Shown here piece after piece: positions 7,501 to 15,209 of a stretch of 19,909 nucleotides of DNA. Every line of letters begins with the position of its first letter. Position 1 is the stretch's first letter. The notes beneath the pieces were generated by a model. It was not told where the DNA came from and made no database searches. It saw only the letters and a list, made by a program, of their open reading frames with translations. Source of the stretch: Anaerobacillus sp. (GTDB taxonomy: Bacteria; Bacillota; Bacilli; Bacillales; Anaerobacillaceae); NCBI GenBank assembly GCA_007118195.1, contig SKSA01000014.1, forward strand, positions 1 through 19,909. The letters run 5' to 3'. A program made the position numbers and the translations under genes.

Positions 7501-8334
7501 TTATTTTACAAATGAATATAATTTTCCTAATTCAGTTGAGCGTTCTGCAGCACGTTTAATACATTCGACCATTGCTTCTTGATACTGATAGCTTTCTAAT
7601 ACTTTAAAGCCTGCCTCAGTTGTTCCGCCTGGGCTCATTACTTGTTTGTATAGTGTTTGTGAAGAAAGGTCGGTAGATTTTACTCTTTCTGCTGCGCCTA
7701 TAAGTACTTGAGCTATTAATTGTTTTGCTAATTTTTCATCTAGACCAATTTCTTTAGCGCCTATTTCCATTGCTTCAATGAGATAATAAATATAGGCAGG
7801 ACCAGATCCAGATAAACCTGTAATGGCATCTAATTTTTCTTCTTCAACAATAACGACGTCACCTATTGCTTTAAATAGTGCTTTTGATAATGCGACTTGT
7901 TCTTGGGTAGCAAAGCTTCCCGGAGCAATAGCAGTAATCGATTCACCAACAGCTGCCGAAGTATTAGGCATCGTTCGAATAATTGGAGCTTCATGTCCGA
8001 GTAGACGAGAAATGCATAATATAGATACTCCAGCGAGTACAGAAATCATTACTTGCTTTTTGGTTGTGTAATCTTTAATCTTTTCTACAGTTTCAGCAAT
8101 ATCTTTTGGCTTGATTGCGAAAATAATGATATCCATGTTCGGTAAAACGTCTTGTAAATTTGAAAAAGTTTCAACACCGTATTGTTTTTGTAAAAGGAGA
8201 AGTTTTTCTTTGTTACTTCGGTTTGTTACATAAATTTGCTGTGGTTGTAAGATATTTTTGGCTAAAATACCAGAGATCATTGCCTCAGCCATACTTCCGG
8301 CTCCGATAAAGGCAACTTTTTTATTGGTTAACAT
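7501..8334 (-). CDS. proC: Pyrroline-5-carboxylate reductase (ProC/ProI)
   Basis: Last step of proline synthesis: NAD(P)H reduction of 1-pyrroline-5-carboxylate to L-proline in the cytosol. The 277-residue length is normal. The N-terminal Rossmann domain has VAFIGAGSMAEA (residues 7-18) and the second half holds the family's conserved core GLSGSGPAYIY and SPGGTTEAG, forming the substrate and dimer interface. The ATG start has AAGGAG about 11 bp upstream. It lies 124 bp downstream of proA on the same strand, completing the proB-proA-proC pathway; unlike some Bacillus proI copies it has no T-box directly in front, so it may depend on readthrough from proBA or on a promoter I cannot pin down. 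A clear terminator follows. Confidence 0.95.
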   Translation of the reverse strand: MLTNKKVAFIGAGSMAEAMISGILAKNILQPQQIYVTNRSNKEKLLLLQKQYGVETFSNLQDVLPNMDIIIFAIKPKDIAETVEKIKDYTTKKQVMISVLAGVSILCISRLLGHEAPIIRTMPNTSAAVGESITAIAPGSFATQEQVALSKALFKAIGDVVIVEEEKLDAITGLSGSGPAYIYYLIEAMEIGAKEIGLDEKLAKQLIAQVLIGAAERVKSTDLSSQTLYKQVMSPGGTTEAGFKVLESYQYQEAMVECIKRAAERSTELGKLYSFVK

Positions 8335-8394
8335 TGATTTTTCAACTCCTTTAGTTGATAAAGGCTTGTGTTATCCTAAATAAATTTTTTTGAA

Positions 8395-8454
8395 ACACTT
8401 CTAGTAATCACAGCGTCCTTGTATTACTTTAATAAAGTCTATAGAGGTGTGATT
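8395..8454 (-). other. Mutually exclusive hairpins in the proA-proC gap
   Basis: On the minus strand, one segment (8439-8454) can pair either as AATCACA with TGTGATT (8406-8412) or, shifted, as ACACCTCTA with TAGAAGTGT (8395-8403). The second hairpin is followed by a weak A/T-rich tract. This could be a weak terminator or processing site; no known riboswitch motif is present. Confidence 0.3.
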
Positions 8455-8458
8455 TAAA

Positions 8459-9706
8459 TTATGAGCGAATTTGCCCATTACCTAAAATGATATATTTTGA
8501 AGATGTTAAAGCTTCTAACCCCATCGGTCCTCTTGCATGAAGCTTTTGTGTACTTATACCGATTTCTGCACCGAAACCAAACTCAAATCCGTCAGTAAAA
8601 CGAGTAGAAGCGTTATGGTAAAGTGCTGCTGCATCTACAAAAGTGAAAAATTGCTTTACGTTTTTTTCAGTTTCTGAAATAATCGCTTCTGTGTGTTTTG
8701 AACTGTATTTTCGAATGTGTTCAATGCCGTCTTCAAGACTACGGACTACTTTTACGGCTAATGTTAAATTTAAAAACTCTGTTTCCCAATCTTCTTCTGT
8801 TGCAGCTGAAATTCTAGAATCTAATTTCTGCGCTGCATCATCACCTCTAAGTTCGACTCCTTGATCGACAAGCGCATCAACGAGACTTGTAAAATGAGAT
8901 TTTGCCCACTCTTGATGGACAATGACGGTTTCACATGCATTGCAAACGGATGGACGTTGTGTTTTCGCGTTAACGACAATATCAATGGCCATCGTTTCGT
9001 TAGCAGTTTCATCAATATAAACGTGGCAGTTCCCAACACCTGTTTCTAAAACAGGAACAGAAGCGTTTTCGACAACCGCTTGAATAAGTTTCGCACCACC
9101 TCGTGGAATAAGGACATCTAAATATTCGTTTAACTTAAACATTTTTTCTGCTGTTTCTCTCTTCGTATCCTCAATAAGTTGAACAGCTTCCTTAGGAATG
9201 GTGCTTTTCTCGAGTGCTTGATGAATGACGTTAATCAGAGCTTTATTTGAATGTAGCGCAGAGGAACTTCCTCGTAGTAATACAGCGTTACCTGTTTTTA
9301 AACATAGACTAGCGGCATCTACGGTTACATTCGGTCGTGCTTCATAAATCATCCCGATAACACCTAAAGGTACGCGAATTTTTTTCAATTCTAATCCGTT
9401 AGGACGTTCGGTTTCAAACGTTATTTCACCAATTGGGTCGGTTAGTTCAGTTAGCTGAATAAGTGCAGCGGCCATGTCTTTAATTCTTGTTTCTGTAAGC
9501 CTTAAACGGTCTAACAGTCCCTCAGAAAGACCGTTATTTCTCCCTGCTTCAATATCTTTTTGGTTTTCCTTTAATAAAAAATCAATTTCATTGATTAATG
9601 TTTCACTGATCAGCTTAAGTGCTAAATTTTTCTCCTCAGTTGAAGTTGCACCTAGCTTTGCTGTGATTTCACTTGCTTTTTTTGCTTTTTTTACTAATTC
9701 ATTCAT
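8459..9706 (-). CDS. proA: Gamma-glutamyl phosphate reductase (glutamate-5-semialdehyde dehydrogenase) ProA
   Basis: Second step of proline synthesis: NADPH-dependent reduction of gamma-glutamyl phosphate to glutamate-5-semialdehyde, which cyclises to pyrroline-5-carboxylate. Member of the aldehyde dehydrogenase superfamily. Starting at ATG 9706 gives 415 residues, the size of B. subtilis ProA, with AGAGGTGG correctly upstream; an upstream in-frame codon at 9742 would run back into proB. Visible motifs include [32 protein letters not shown] and the catalytic cysteine region [11 protein letters not shown]. The C-terminal part has the conserved [20 protein letters not shown] segment. It begins 17 bp after the proB stop, so the two are one operon; ProA and ProB act as a functional pair because gamma-glutamyl phosphate is unstable. 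Confidence 0.97.
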   Translation of the reverse strand: MNELVKKAKKASEITAKLGATSTEEKNLALKLISETLINEIDFLLKENQKDIEAGRNNGLSEGLLDRLRLTETRIKDMAAALIQLTELTDPIGEITFETERPNGLELKKIRVPLGVIGMIYEARPNVTVDAASLCLKTGNAVLLRGSSSALHSNKALINVIHQALEKSTIPKEAVQLIEDTKRETAEKMFKLNEYLDVLIPRGGAKLIQAVVENASVPVLETGVGNCHVYIDETANETMAIDIVVNAKTQRPSVCNACETVIVHQEWAKSHFTSLVDALVDQGVELRGDDAAQKLDSRISAATEEDWETEFLNLTLAVKVVRSLEDGIEHIRKYSSKHTEAIISETEKNVKQFFTFVDAAALYHNASTRFTDGFEFGFGAEIGISTQKLHARGPMGLEALTSSKYIILGNGQIRS

Positions 9707-9723
9707 CTTTTCTTCCACCTCTC

Positions 9724-10830
9724 TTAAGAAAATGTAATCCAATGATCTCGGTGAATCGCTTCATCGTAGTGACAGTTTATCGTCTTTTTTGCTTCACTGC
9801 TTTCTTTTCCTTTGATCGAACAGAGTTCTTCAGAAGAATAGTTTACTTGGCCTTTTCCAATGGCTTTGCCACGACAACTGACTACTTCAACTACATCCCC
9901 TTTTTGAAAAGTTCCAGACACTTCTTTAATGCCAATCGGCAGTAAACTCTTTCCTTTCGTTAACATTGCTGTAACTGCTCCGTCATCGATGACAATTTTT
10001 CCACTCGCATTGGAATGAAAGGCAATCCACTGTTTTTTATTTTTCACTACTTTTTTATTTGCAGTTCCAATATACGTGCCATCCCCCTTGCCGAGTAAAA
10101 TGTCTAACAACTTATCTTCACCTGTTCCTGTCCCGATAAAAACATTGACTCCGAGTGTTGTCGCTGTTTTTGCTGCTTCTATTTTTGAACGCATGCCGCC
10201 AGTTCCTAGTTTTGAACCAGTAGTTTTTGCTTGAGTTAATAGCTCATCGTTAATTGCAGGTAAGTAGTGATATTTTTTCGCACCTCGATTTTTACGAGGG
10301 TCTTCATCATATAACCCATTAATGTCTGTTAAAATGGTTAAAAAGTCGGCGTGAACGAGTCCACTGACTAAGGCAGAGAGCATATCATTATCGCCAAATG
10401 TTAATTCTTCAACAGAGGTTGAATCATTCTCATTAATAATTGGAACAATCCCACGGCAAAGAAGTTCTGATAAAACGGCATAAGCGTTGCTGTATTGCTC
10501 TTGGCTTAAAAAGTCATTTCTCGTTAAAAGGAGTTGCGCAACAACGATGTTATGGCGAGCGAATGCTTCTTCGTATCCTTGCATGAGCAGTCCTTGCCCA
10601 ACAGCTGCGGCTGCTTGTTTTCCGGCAATTGTCACTGGTCTTGTCGGGTAGCCAAGCTTTGTAAAACCAGCGGCAACGGCTCCTGATGAGATCAATATTA
10701 CTTCATGCCCTTTTTCTTTTAATTTGGCTAAAGCATTAGCATGTTCTAAAAGCTTTTTATTTGAAAGTCCACCTTGTGTGTTCGTTAGTGAACTACTGCC
10801 AATTTTCACGACGATTCGTTGCTTACTCAT
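9724..10830 (-). CDS. proB: Glutamate 5-kinase ProB with C-terminal PUA domain
   Basis: First and committed step of proline synthesis: ATP-dependent phosphorylation of glutamate to gamma-glutamyl phosphate, normally feedback-inhibited by proline when the enzyme is biosynthetic. The 368-residue protein has the amino-acid kinase domain (about 1-260) with [41 protein letters not shown] and [12 protein letters not shown], followed by a PUA domain (about 275-360). ATG with AGAGGGG 7 bp upstream. It is the first gene behind the proline T-box, which indicates a biosynthetic role. B. subtilis has both a biosynthetic pair (ProBA) and an osmostress pair (ProHJ); the T-box places this one with the former. 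Confidence 0.97.
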   Translation of the reverse strand: MSKQRIVVKIGSSSLTNTQGGLSNKKLLEHANALAKLKEKGHEVILISSGAVAAGFTKLGYPTRPVTIAGKQAAAAVGQGLLMQGYEEAFARHNIVVAQLLLTRNDFLSQEQYSNAYAVLSELLCRGIVPIINENDSTSVEELTFGDNDMLSALVSGLVHADFLTILTDINGLYDEDPRKNRGAKKYHYLPAINDELLTQAKTTGSKLGTGGMRSKIEAAKTATTLGVNVFIGTGTGEDKLLDILLGKGDGTYIGTANKKVVKNKKQWIAFHSNASGKIVIDDGAVTAMLTKGKSLLPIGIKEVSGTFQKGDVVEVVSCRGKAIGKGQVNYSSEELCSIKGKESSEAKKTINCHYDEAIHRDHWITFS

Positions 10831-10877
10831 GATAAACCCCTCTTTTATCTAAATTAATGTTAGTAGCACTTTGGCCA

Positions 10878-11128
10878 CAAAATAAAATAAAAAACCTTCC
10901 GTCCTTAATAAAAGGACGGAAGGTTAATCCGCGGTACCACCTTAATTGACATCGTTTAGATGTCCTCTTTAACCATTAACGCAGGTAAGACGGTTAGGCT
11001 TTGACCTAACAGCTCTAGGGCAGGTTCAATAAGTTTTTTGCGATGGAATCTTTCAGCCGGTGAATTCCACTCTCTTACGCTAAAACGTTTATTTACTAGT
11101 CCCTTTCAACGCTTTAATTCGCTAAGTT
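10878..11128 (-). promoter_or_regulatory. T-box riboswitch, proline specifier (CCU), controlling proBA
   Basis: The minus-strand leader has all main T-box parts: stem I with the ACCGGCTGAAAGA apical segment, a specifier loop with the AGTA/GAA loop-E partners and CCT (Pro) as specifier at 11022-11024, the T-box sequence AAGGTGGTACCGCGG (10929-10943), and a terminator stem of 14 bp (10893-10906 with 10912-10925) followed by a T run. Uncharged tRNA-Pro should stabilise the antiterminator and switch on proBA. It accounts for most of the 416-bp gap between proB and the yqjQ homologue. Confidence 0.95.
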
Positions 11129-11134
11129 TTTATA

Positions 11135-11163
11135 ATTATCTGATATTTACTCTTTGCTGTCAA
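11135..11163 (-). promoter_or_regulatory. Sigma-A promoter of the proB T-box transcript
   Basis: Minus strand TTGACA (11158-11163), 17-bp spacer, GATAAT (11135-11140). The consensus -35, ideal spacing and near-consensus -10 imply strong constitutive initiation, leaving control to the T-box. Confidence 0.85.
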
Positions 11164-11246
11164 TACTTTATGGATATGAATTATAATAAATTTTGATACG
11201 AAAGTAAAGAAGGGTTATTATTAACATTTTAAAAGAGGTGAATCAA

Positions 11247-12041
11247 TTGGCTAATCATTTACATAATAAAATCATCGTGATTACTGGGGCATCTAGTGGA
11301 ATCGGTTTGACATTAGCCCTAGATGTAGCGAAACAAGGTGGAATACCGGTATTGTTGGCTCGTACTACTAGAAAACTCGAAGCAGCTAGTGAGGAAATTT
11401 TAAAAACAACAGGAATCGAAGCTCCTTTTTTTACACTTGATGTTGGAGATAATGAAGCAGTCATTAAAACTTTCACACAAATTGTAGAAAAGTATGATAG
11501 AATCGATGTTTTAATTAATAATGCAGGATATGCAATTTTTGATGCTTTTATTGACGCAAAAGTTGAGGACGTAAAAGGAATGTTTGATGTGAATGTCTTT
11601 GGTTTAATCGCTTGTACGAAAGCCGTTCTTCCGACGATGATTAAGCAGAATAAAGGGCATATTATTAATATTGCTTCACAAGCAGGGAAATTAGCAACTC
11701 CAAAATCGAGTATTTATTCTGCGACAAAACACGCCGTTTTGGCAATAACGAATAGCTTACGAATGGAATTAATGGATACAAACATATTTGTCAGTGCTGT
11801 AAATCCGGGTCCGATTAAAACACCTTTTTTTGACCGCGCCGATACATCAGGGAATTATAAGAAAAATGTAGAGAAGTTCATGTTAGAGTCTTCTTTTGTG
11901 TCAGCAAAAATTATTCAGTTAATGGAACGACCAAAAAGAGAAATGAACTTGCCAGGGTGGATGGGGATTGGGACCACTTTTTATCAACTTTTTCCAAGTA
12001 TCGTTGAAAAAGTAGCAGGAAAAAAGCTAAATCAAAAATAG
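11247..12041 (+). CDS. yqjQ: Short-chain dehydrogenase/reductase (YqjQ-like)
   Basis: NAD(P)-dependent oxidoreductase of the classical SDR family, 264 residues. Cofactor motif TGASSGIG (residues 13-20), NNAG motif, active-site NIAS serine, and catalytic Tyr157 and Lys161 in YSATK; NPGPIKTPF follows in the usual place. The real substrate is not known; the best match I recognise is B. subtilis YqjQ. I choose TTG at 11247 because AGAGGTGA sits 6 bp upstream; a GTG at 11238 lies inside that ribosome binding site. The gene stands alone between the divergent proB T-box and the polymerase unit, and ends at a strong terminator. A weak candidate promoter has its -10 TATAAT at 11182-11187, almost back to back with the proB promoter. 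Confidence 0.88.
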   Translation: MANHLHNKIIVITGASSGIGLTLALDVAKQGGIPVLLARTTRKLEAASEEILKTTGIEAPFFTLDVGDNEAVIKTFTQIVEKYDRIDVLINNAGYAIFDAFIDAKVEDVKGMFDVNVFGLIACTKAVLPTMIKQNKGHIINIASQAGKLATPKSSIYSATKHAVLAITNSLRMELMDTNIFVSAVNPGPIKTPFFDRADTSGNYKKNVEKFMLESSFVSAKIIQLMERPKREMNLPGWMGIGTTFYQLFPSIVEKVAGKKLNQK

Positions 12042-12045
12042 CTAT

Positions 12046-12087
12046 AAATGGAGTAGCACACTTTATGAGTGTATACTCCATTTTTTT
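12046..12087 (+). terminator. Rho-independent terminator after yqjQ
   Basis: Stem AAATGGAGTA/TACTCCATTT (12046-12055 with 12074-12083) with an additional inner ACACT/AGTGT pairing, followed directly by a seven-T run. Confidence 0.92.
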
Positions 12088-12089
12088 GA

Positions 12090-12145
12090 TTGGAAACAGA
12101 ACGTATATTCGTTTATAATGAAGTGTGTGACAGGAATATATGTTC
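12090..12145 (+). promoter_or_regulatory. Promoter with two LexA-like boxes ahead of the Y-family polymerase
   Basis: A promoter TTGGAA (12090-12095), 18-bp spacer, TATAAT (12114-12119). Two near-matches to the Bacillus LexA (DinR) core GAAC-N4-GTTC are present: GAACGTATATTC (12099-12110) between -35 and -10, and GAATATATGTTC (12134-12145) just past the start site. Each has one mismatch, in opposite half-sites; they are 35 bp apart. Positions fit SOS repression. Confidence 0.65.
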
Positions 12146-12248
12146 TATTTTGTTTTTGTGTGCGAAAGAGATCGATCATCTTTTCCATATTTGTTGGTGA
12201 TGGTTCGTCGCAATGTCGGTTTAGTATTGATAATTAGAAAGGCGGAGT

Positions 12249-13517
12249 ATGATGCAAATAGATTATGAAACGCTTCCGAAGCGGACGATATTTTGTATTG
12301 ATATGAAGAGCTTTTACGCAAGTTGTTCAGCTTTAGCGCTTGGCCTTGATCCGTTAATATGTTATTTGGCGGTAGTTGGTGACACAAATAGAGAGGGGAG
12401 TGTCGTTTTAGCGGCAACGCCTCGGTTAAAAGCGGAGTTTGGAATAAAAACAGGAAGTAGGCTTTTTGAAATTCCGAACGACCCCAAAATTAAAATTGTT
12501 GATGCCCAAATGTCCAATTACTTACAAGTATCCACAAAATTAACAGAATTTTTCAATCGCTACGTTCCTTTTGAAGCGATTCATACGTATAGCGTTGATG
12601 AGAGCTTTCTTGATGTGGAAGGAACAAAACGACTTTGGGGTGATAAATGGTTACTTGCAAAGCGAATAAAAAACGACATGTTTGAACAATTCGGGTTAAC
12701 ATGTTCGGTTGGGATTGGCCCTAATATGCTTCTTTCAAAAGTTTGTCTTGATTTAGAGGCGAAAAAAGAAGGAGTAGCAGAGTGGACATACGCTGATGTT
12801 CAGACAAAACTTTGGGATATTTCACCGCTACGAAAGATGTGGGGAATTGGCTTGCGAATGGAAAAACGTTTAAATAAGTTAGGCATTTTTTCGATAGGTC
12901 AATTGGCAAATGCACCACTACATTTACTTGAAGAGCATTTTGGTATCATCGGAAATCAGCTTTACTATCATGCCCACGGTGTTGACCTTTCGCAATTAGG
13001 AGCACCCATTATGGAGGGGCAAATTAGTTTCGGAAAAAGTCAAATTTTACTTCGAGATTATGAGGATCCAAAGGAAGTCAAGCATGTTATTTTAGAGATG
13101 TGTGAAGAAGTAGCGAGGCGCGCTAGATCAGCGAAAAAAGCAGGCCGAACCGTCAGTTTAGGAATTGGTTATAGTAAAGGTGAATTAGGTGGAGGAGGCT
13201 TTCATCGATCAGTGACGCTGCAAGGTGCTACTAATATTACATTAGAACTATATCAAGCATGCTTACAATTATTTCATCAACATTATCGGGGCCGAACCGT
13301 TCGGAGTATTTCGATCTCACTTTCGAATATCGTTAATGATGATCAAATTCAGTTAAGCTTATTTGAGCCCAATAAACCAAATCGGAGAGAGTTAGGATAT
13401 GTGATGGATGGTATAAGGGAGAAATATGGTGCAGATAAGCTACTGCGAGCGGTTTCTTATACACAGGCTGGAACGGCTAAACATCGAAGTAAACTTGTTG
13501 GTGGGCATAAATCATAA
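12249..13517 (+). CDS. yqjW: Y-family DNA polymerase, UvrX/YqjW (UmuC-like) type
   Basis: Translesion DNA polymerase of the ImpB/MucB/SamB family, 422 residues, the class found as YqjW (PolY2) in B. subtilis and UvrX in its prophages. Palm catalytic acidic residues are visible in FCIDMKSFYAS (Asp18) and SVDESF (Asp117, Glu118). Helix-hairpin-helix and little-finger regions follow; QLSLF at residues 368-372 is a good beta-clamp-binding motif, expected for recruitment to the replication fork. The ATG at 12249 is immediately followed by a second ATG; AGAAAGG is at workable distance to either. Its stop lies 12 bp before the yolD start, so they form an operon. Two LexA-like boxes upstream point to SOS induction. 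The C-terminal clamp motif and intact active site suggest a functional enzyme. Confidence 0.93.
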   Translation: MMQIDYETLPKRTIFCIDMKSFYASCSALALGLDPLICYLAVVGDTNREGSVVLAATPRLKAEFGIKTGSRLFEIPNDPKIKIVDAQMSNYLQVSTKLTEFFNRYVPFEAIHTYSVDESFLDVEGTKRLWGDKWLLAKRIKNDMFEQFGLTCSVGIGPNMLLSKVCLDLEAKKEGVAEWTYADVQTKLWDISPLRKMWGIGLRMEKRLNKLGIFSIGQLANAPLHLLEEHFGIIGNQLYYHAHGVDLSQLGAPIMEGQISFGKSQILLRDYEDPKEVKHVILEMCEEVARRARSAKKAGRTVSLGIGYSKGELGGGGFHRSVTLQGATNITLELYQACLQLFHQHYRGRTVRSISISLSNIVNDDQIQLSLFEPNKPNRRELGYVMDGIREKYGADKLLRAVSYTQAGTAKHRSKLVGGHKS

Positions 13518-13529
13518 AGAGGTGAAAAT

Positions 13530-13862
13530 ATGTTGAAAGATCGCGGTAATATAAAATGGACGGCAATGATGCTTCCTGAACACGTAGCGATGCTTCGAGA
13601 ATTAAAAGAGCGTGAAAACGATCAAACAAAGCCTTTAATTGACGAACAGCAATCAGAGGAATTTAATGAAATGATCCGTTTATCTTTAGAAACAAAGGCA
13701 GAAATTAAGATAACGTATTATAAAGACTTTAATTATAAAAGTGTGAGCGGTGTTATTCGTCATTTTGATATTAGTTTAAATTCATTACAGCTTGTCACAG
13801 AGGAGGGCACTAAGGAAAGAATATATCTAGAAAATATTATTGAGGTCAAAAAAACCGACTGA
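13530..13862 (+). CDS. YolD-like protein, partner of the Y-family polymerase
   Basis: A 110-residue soluble protein of the YolD-like family, found almost always directly beside UvrX/YqjW-type polymerases in Firmicutes and proposed to act as their accessory factor, loosely likened to UmuD. Visible features are the N-terminal RGNIKWTAMMLPEHVAMLRE segment, typical of the family, a charged linker, and a C-terminal beta-rich part ending IYLENIIEVK. ATG with AAGAGGTG correctly placed. It starts 12 bp after the polymerase stop, so shared transcription and SOS control are likely. No self-cleavage motif of the UmuD kind is seen. Confidence 0.9.
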   Translation: MLKDRGNIKWTAMMLPEHVAMLRELKERENDQTKPLIDEQQSEEFNEMIRLSLETKAEIKITYYKDFNYKSVSGVIRHFDISLNSLQLVTEEGTKERIYLENIIEVKKTD

Positions 13863-13994
13863 ATAATCATTCACCTAGTTCGGAAATTTGTAATATAAAT
13901 TTCACAAAAAAAATGCTCAAATTAGCTAAAAAAAATGTTATAGTAGGAAGTGCAAAAATTAATTTATAAAAAAATTAGAATAGGAAGTGAAGAC

Positions 13995-14282
13995 GTGATC
14001 GTTCAAGATTTAGTCGAAACAAAAGAGTATTTCACTGAGGAGACAAAAGAAGATTTTTTCGTAATTTATGAAAAATTTGAAAACAGTGATTGTAACTGCA
14101 AAGGAAATATGTTAGAAGAAATCGAATGTGATGATGAGGAAGTTATTCAGATTCTTCAAGGCAATCCTGAGTGTAGTTGTTCTTTACGAAACATTAAGAG
14201 CTATCGCGTTGGGCAACAACTTAAGACGATCGAAGATGTTCTTGCGAAAATTAAAGAAGAGCATAAAGAGATTTTTAAGTAA
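13995..14282 (+). CDS. Small hypothetical acidic protein with two CxC motifs
   Basis: Unrecognised 95-residue protein. I place the start at GTG 13995, since AGGAAGTG lies 5 bp upstream; an earlier in-frame GTG at 13950 has no proper ribosome binding site and falls near the likely transcription start. The product is very acidic in its first two thirds, with five cysteines: Cys33-x-Cys35, Cys45, and Cys60-x-Cys62, a spacing that could bind a metal or form a redox pair. The last third is a Lys/Glu-rich predicted helix (TIEDVLAKIKEEHKEIF). No signal peptide or membrane segment. It follows the polymerase-yolD unit by 132 bp, with its own weak promoter candidate (TATAGT at 13939-13944), and is closed by a good terminator. 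Function unknown. Confidence 0.65.
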   Translation: MIVQDLVETKEYFTEETKEDFFVIYEKFENSDCNCKGNMLEEIECDDEEVIQILQGNPECSCSLRNIKSYRVGQQLKTIEDVLAKIKEEHKEIFK

Positions 14283-14347
14283 AGAGATACGAAAAGTAGC
14301 AATTAAATAATTTTATATAATAACTAAAATATATACTACGTTTTCAC

Positions 14348-14383
14348 AAATCCTCTCATCTCTGTTGAGAGGATTTCCTTTTT
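14348..14383 (+). terminator. Rho-independent terminator after the CxC gene
   Basis: Perfect 11-bp stem AAATCCTCTCA/TGAGAGGATTT (14348-14358 with 14366-14376), 7-nt loop, then CCTTTTT. Confidence 0.9.
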
Positions 14384-14430
14384 GGGTAAGTTGACAGAAA
14401 ATATAAAAAAATCACAAACTTATAAAATGA

Positions 14431-14470
14431 ATAAATATAATGAAAAATAAATAAATATAACAAAAAATAA
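14431..14470 (+). repeat. AT-rich 20-bp tandem repeat, two copies
   Basis: Two adjacent 20-bp units, ATAAATATAATGAAAAATAA (14431-14450) and ATAAATATAACAAAAAATAA (14451-14470), differ only at two neighbouring positions (TG versus CA). They lie just upstream of the phosphatase promoter and could act as an AT-rich UP-like element. Confidence 0.7.
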
Positions 14471-14520
14471 AAACGCTTACACAATTGTGTTATTGCAGAA
14501 AAATATAGAAAAGCTATAAT
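14468..14520 (+). promoter_or_regulatory. Candidate cre site and promoter of the tyrosine phosphatase gene
   Basis: TAAAAACGCTTACA (14468-14481) matches the CcpA cre consensus TGWAANCGNTNWCA except for the second base. A promoter with TTGCAG (14493-14498), 16-bp spacer and TATAAT (14515-14520) follows. The cre would be centred near -52 from the start site, a position where CcpA can act in either direction. Moderate evidence only. Confidence 0.4.
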
Positions 14521-14565
14521 TAGTTAGGTGAATAATATGCGTGGGAAATTAGAAAGGAGAATACA

Positions 14566-15036
14566 ATGGTTAAAGTTTTATTTGTTTGTTTAGGTAATAT
14601 ATGCAGGTCGCCAATGGCTGAAGCGATCTTTAGAAAAAAGGTGGTAGAAGCCGGTATGGAAAAAAGTTTTGTTATTGATTCTGCAGGAACTGGAGATTGG
14701 CATATCGGAAAACGGCCCCATGACGGTACGTTGAAAATCTTAAAAGACAATAAAGTTGATAGTACTAATATGTTAGCTAGACAAGTAAAGAAAGAAGATT
14801 TAAAACAGTTTGATTATATTATTGCGATGGATGCAGAAAACTTAGGAAACTTAAACAAAATGAAAGGAAAAGATAGTGCGGCAGAAGTACGTAGGCTATT
14901 AGATTACATTCCTGAAGCGAAAATTGTCGATGTACCGGACCCGTATTTTACAGGTAATTTTGAAGAAGTATACGAGCTTGTAGAAGAAGCTTGTAATGAA
15001 TTACTGACGTACATAAGGAAAAAACAAAGTTTATAA
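14566..15036 (+). CDS. yfkJ: Low-molecular-weight protein tyrosine phosphatase (YfkJ-like)
   Basis: Cysteine-dependent phosphotyrosine protein phosphatase of the low-molecular-weight class, 156 residues, cytosolic. The catalytic P-loop C-x5-R-S is intact as CLGNICRS (Cys8 to Ser15), and the general acid Asp125 sits in the conserved DPYFTG motif. These are the family's essential residues, so the enzyme should be active. B. subtilis has YfkJ and YwlE of this fold; YwlE is an arginine phosphatase with a Thr in the loop, while here the residue after the CLGN stretch is Ile, favouring YfkJ-type tyrosine activity. ATG is preceded by AAAGGAG at 7 bp. Monocistronic, with a candidate cre upstream and a long hairpin downstream. 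Confidence 0.93.
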   Translation: MVKVLFVCLGNICRSPMAEAIFRKKVVEAGMEKSFVIDSAGTGDWHIGKRPHDGTLKILKDNKVDSTNMLARQVKKEDLKQFDYIIAMDAENLGNLNKMKGKDSAAEVRRLLDYIPEAKIVDVPDPYFTGNFEEVYELVEEACNELLTYIRKKQSL

Positions 15037-15040
15037 TAGG

Positions 15041-15099
15041 CAAAAGGCTGATTTGACAGTAGGTGCGCACCTGGCATCCATACTGCGATCAGCCTTTTG
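15041..15099. terminator. Hairpin terminator with palindrome in the loop
   Basis: Perfect 12-bp stem CAAAAGGCTGAT/ATCAGCCTTTTG (15041-15052 with 15088-15099) immediately after the phosphatase stop. The 35-nt loop contains CAGT/ACTG arms and a perfect 12-bp palindrome AGGTGCGCACCT (15061-15072). Short T tracts occur downstream. Confidence 0.7.
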
Positions 15100-15140
15100 T
15101 TTTGAAGAATAGGTCTTGATTTTTTAAACTAAGTAGCTTT

Positions 15141-15198
15141 GCGCTTGATTGAGATAGAGAGCTTCGAGATGCTTGCTTTCCGAAGCTGATCAAGTCGC
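15141..15198 (-). terminator. Nested hairpin downstream of sspH
   Basis: Outer stem GCGCTTGAT paired with ATCAAG-T-CGC (15141-15149 with 15189-15198, one bulge) encloses an inner stem AGCTTCG/CGAAGCT (15160-15166 with 15181-15187). It starts about 12 bp after the sspH stop and a TTTAAAAAAT tract follows on the minus strand. Either a terminator or a small structured RNA. Confidence 0.5.
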
Positions 15199-15209
15199 TT
15201 TAGCACACC

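Noticed and set aside
12145..12417. Antisense 90-codon frame over the start of the Y-family polymerase gene
   Set aside because: It overlaps the promoter and coding start of a well-supported gene and has no family resemblance.
13950..13995. Upstream GTG start for the CxC protein (110 residues)
   Set aside because: No spaced ribosome binding site, and a likely -10 (TATAGT, 13939-13944) places the transcript start at about this codon; the GTG at 13995 has AGGAAGTG upstream.
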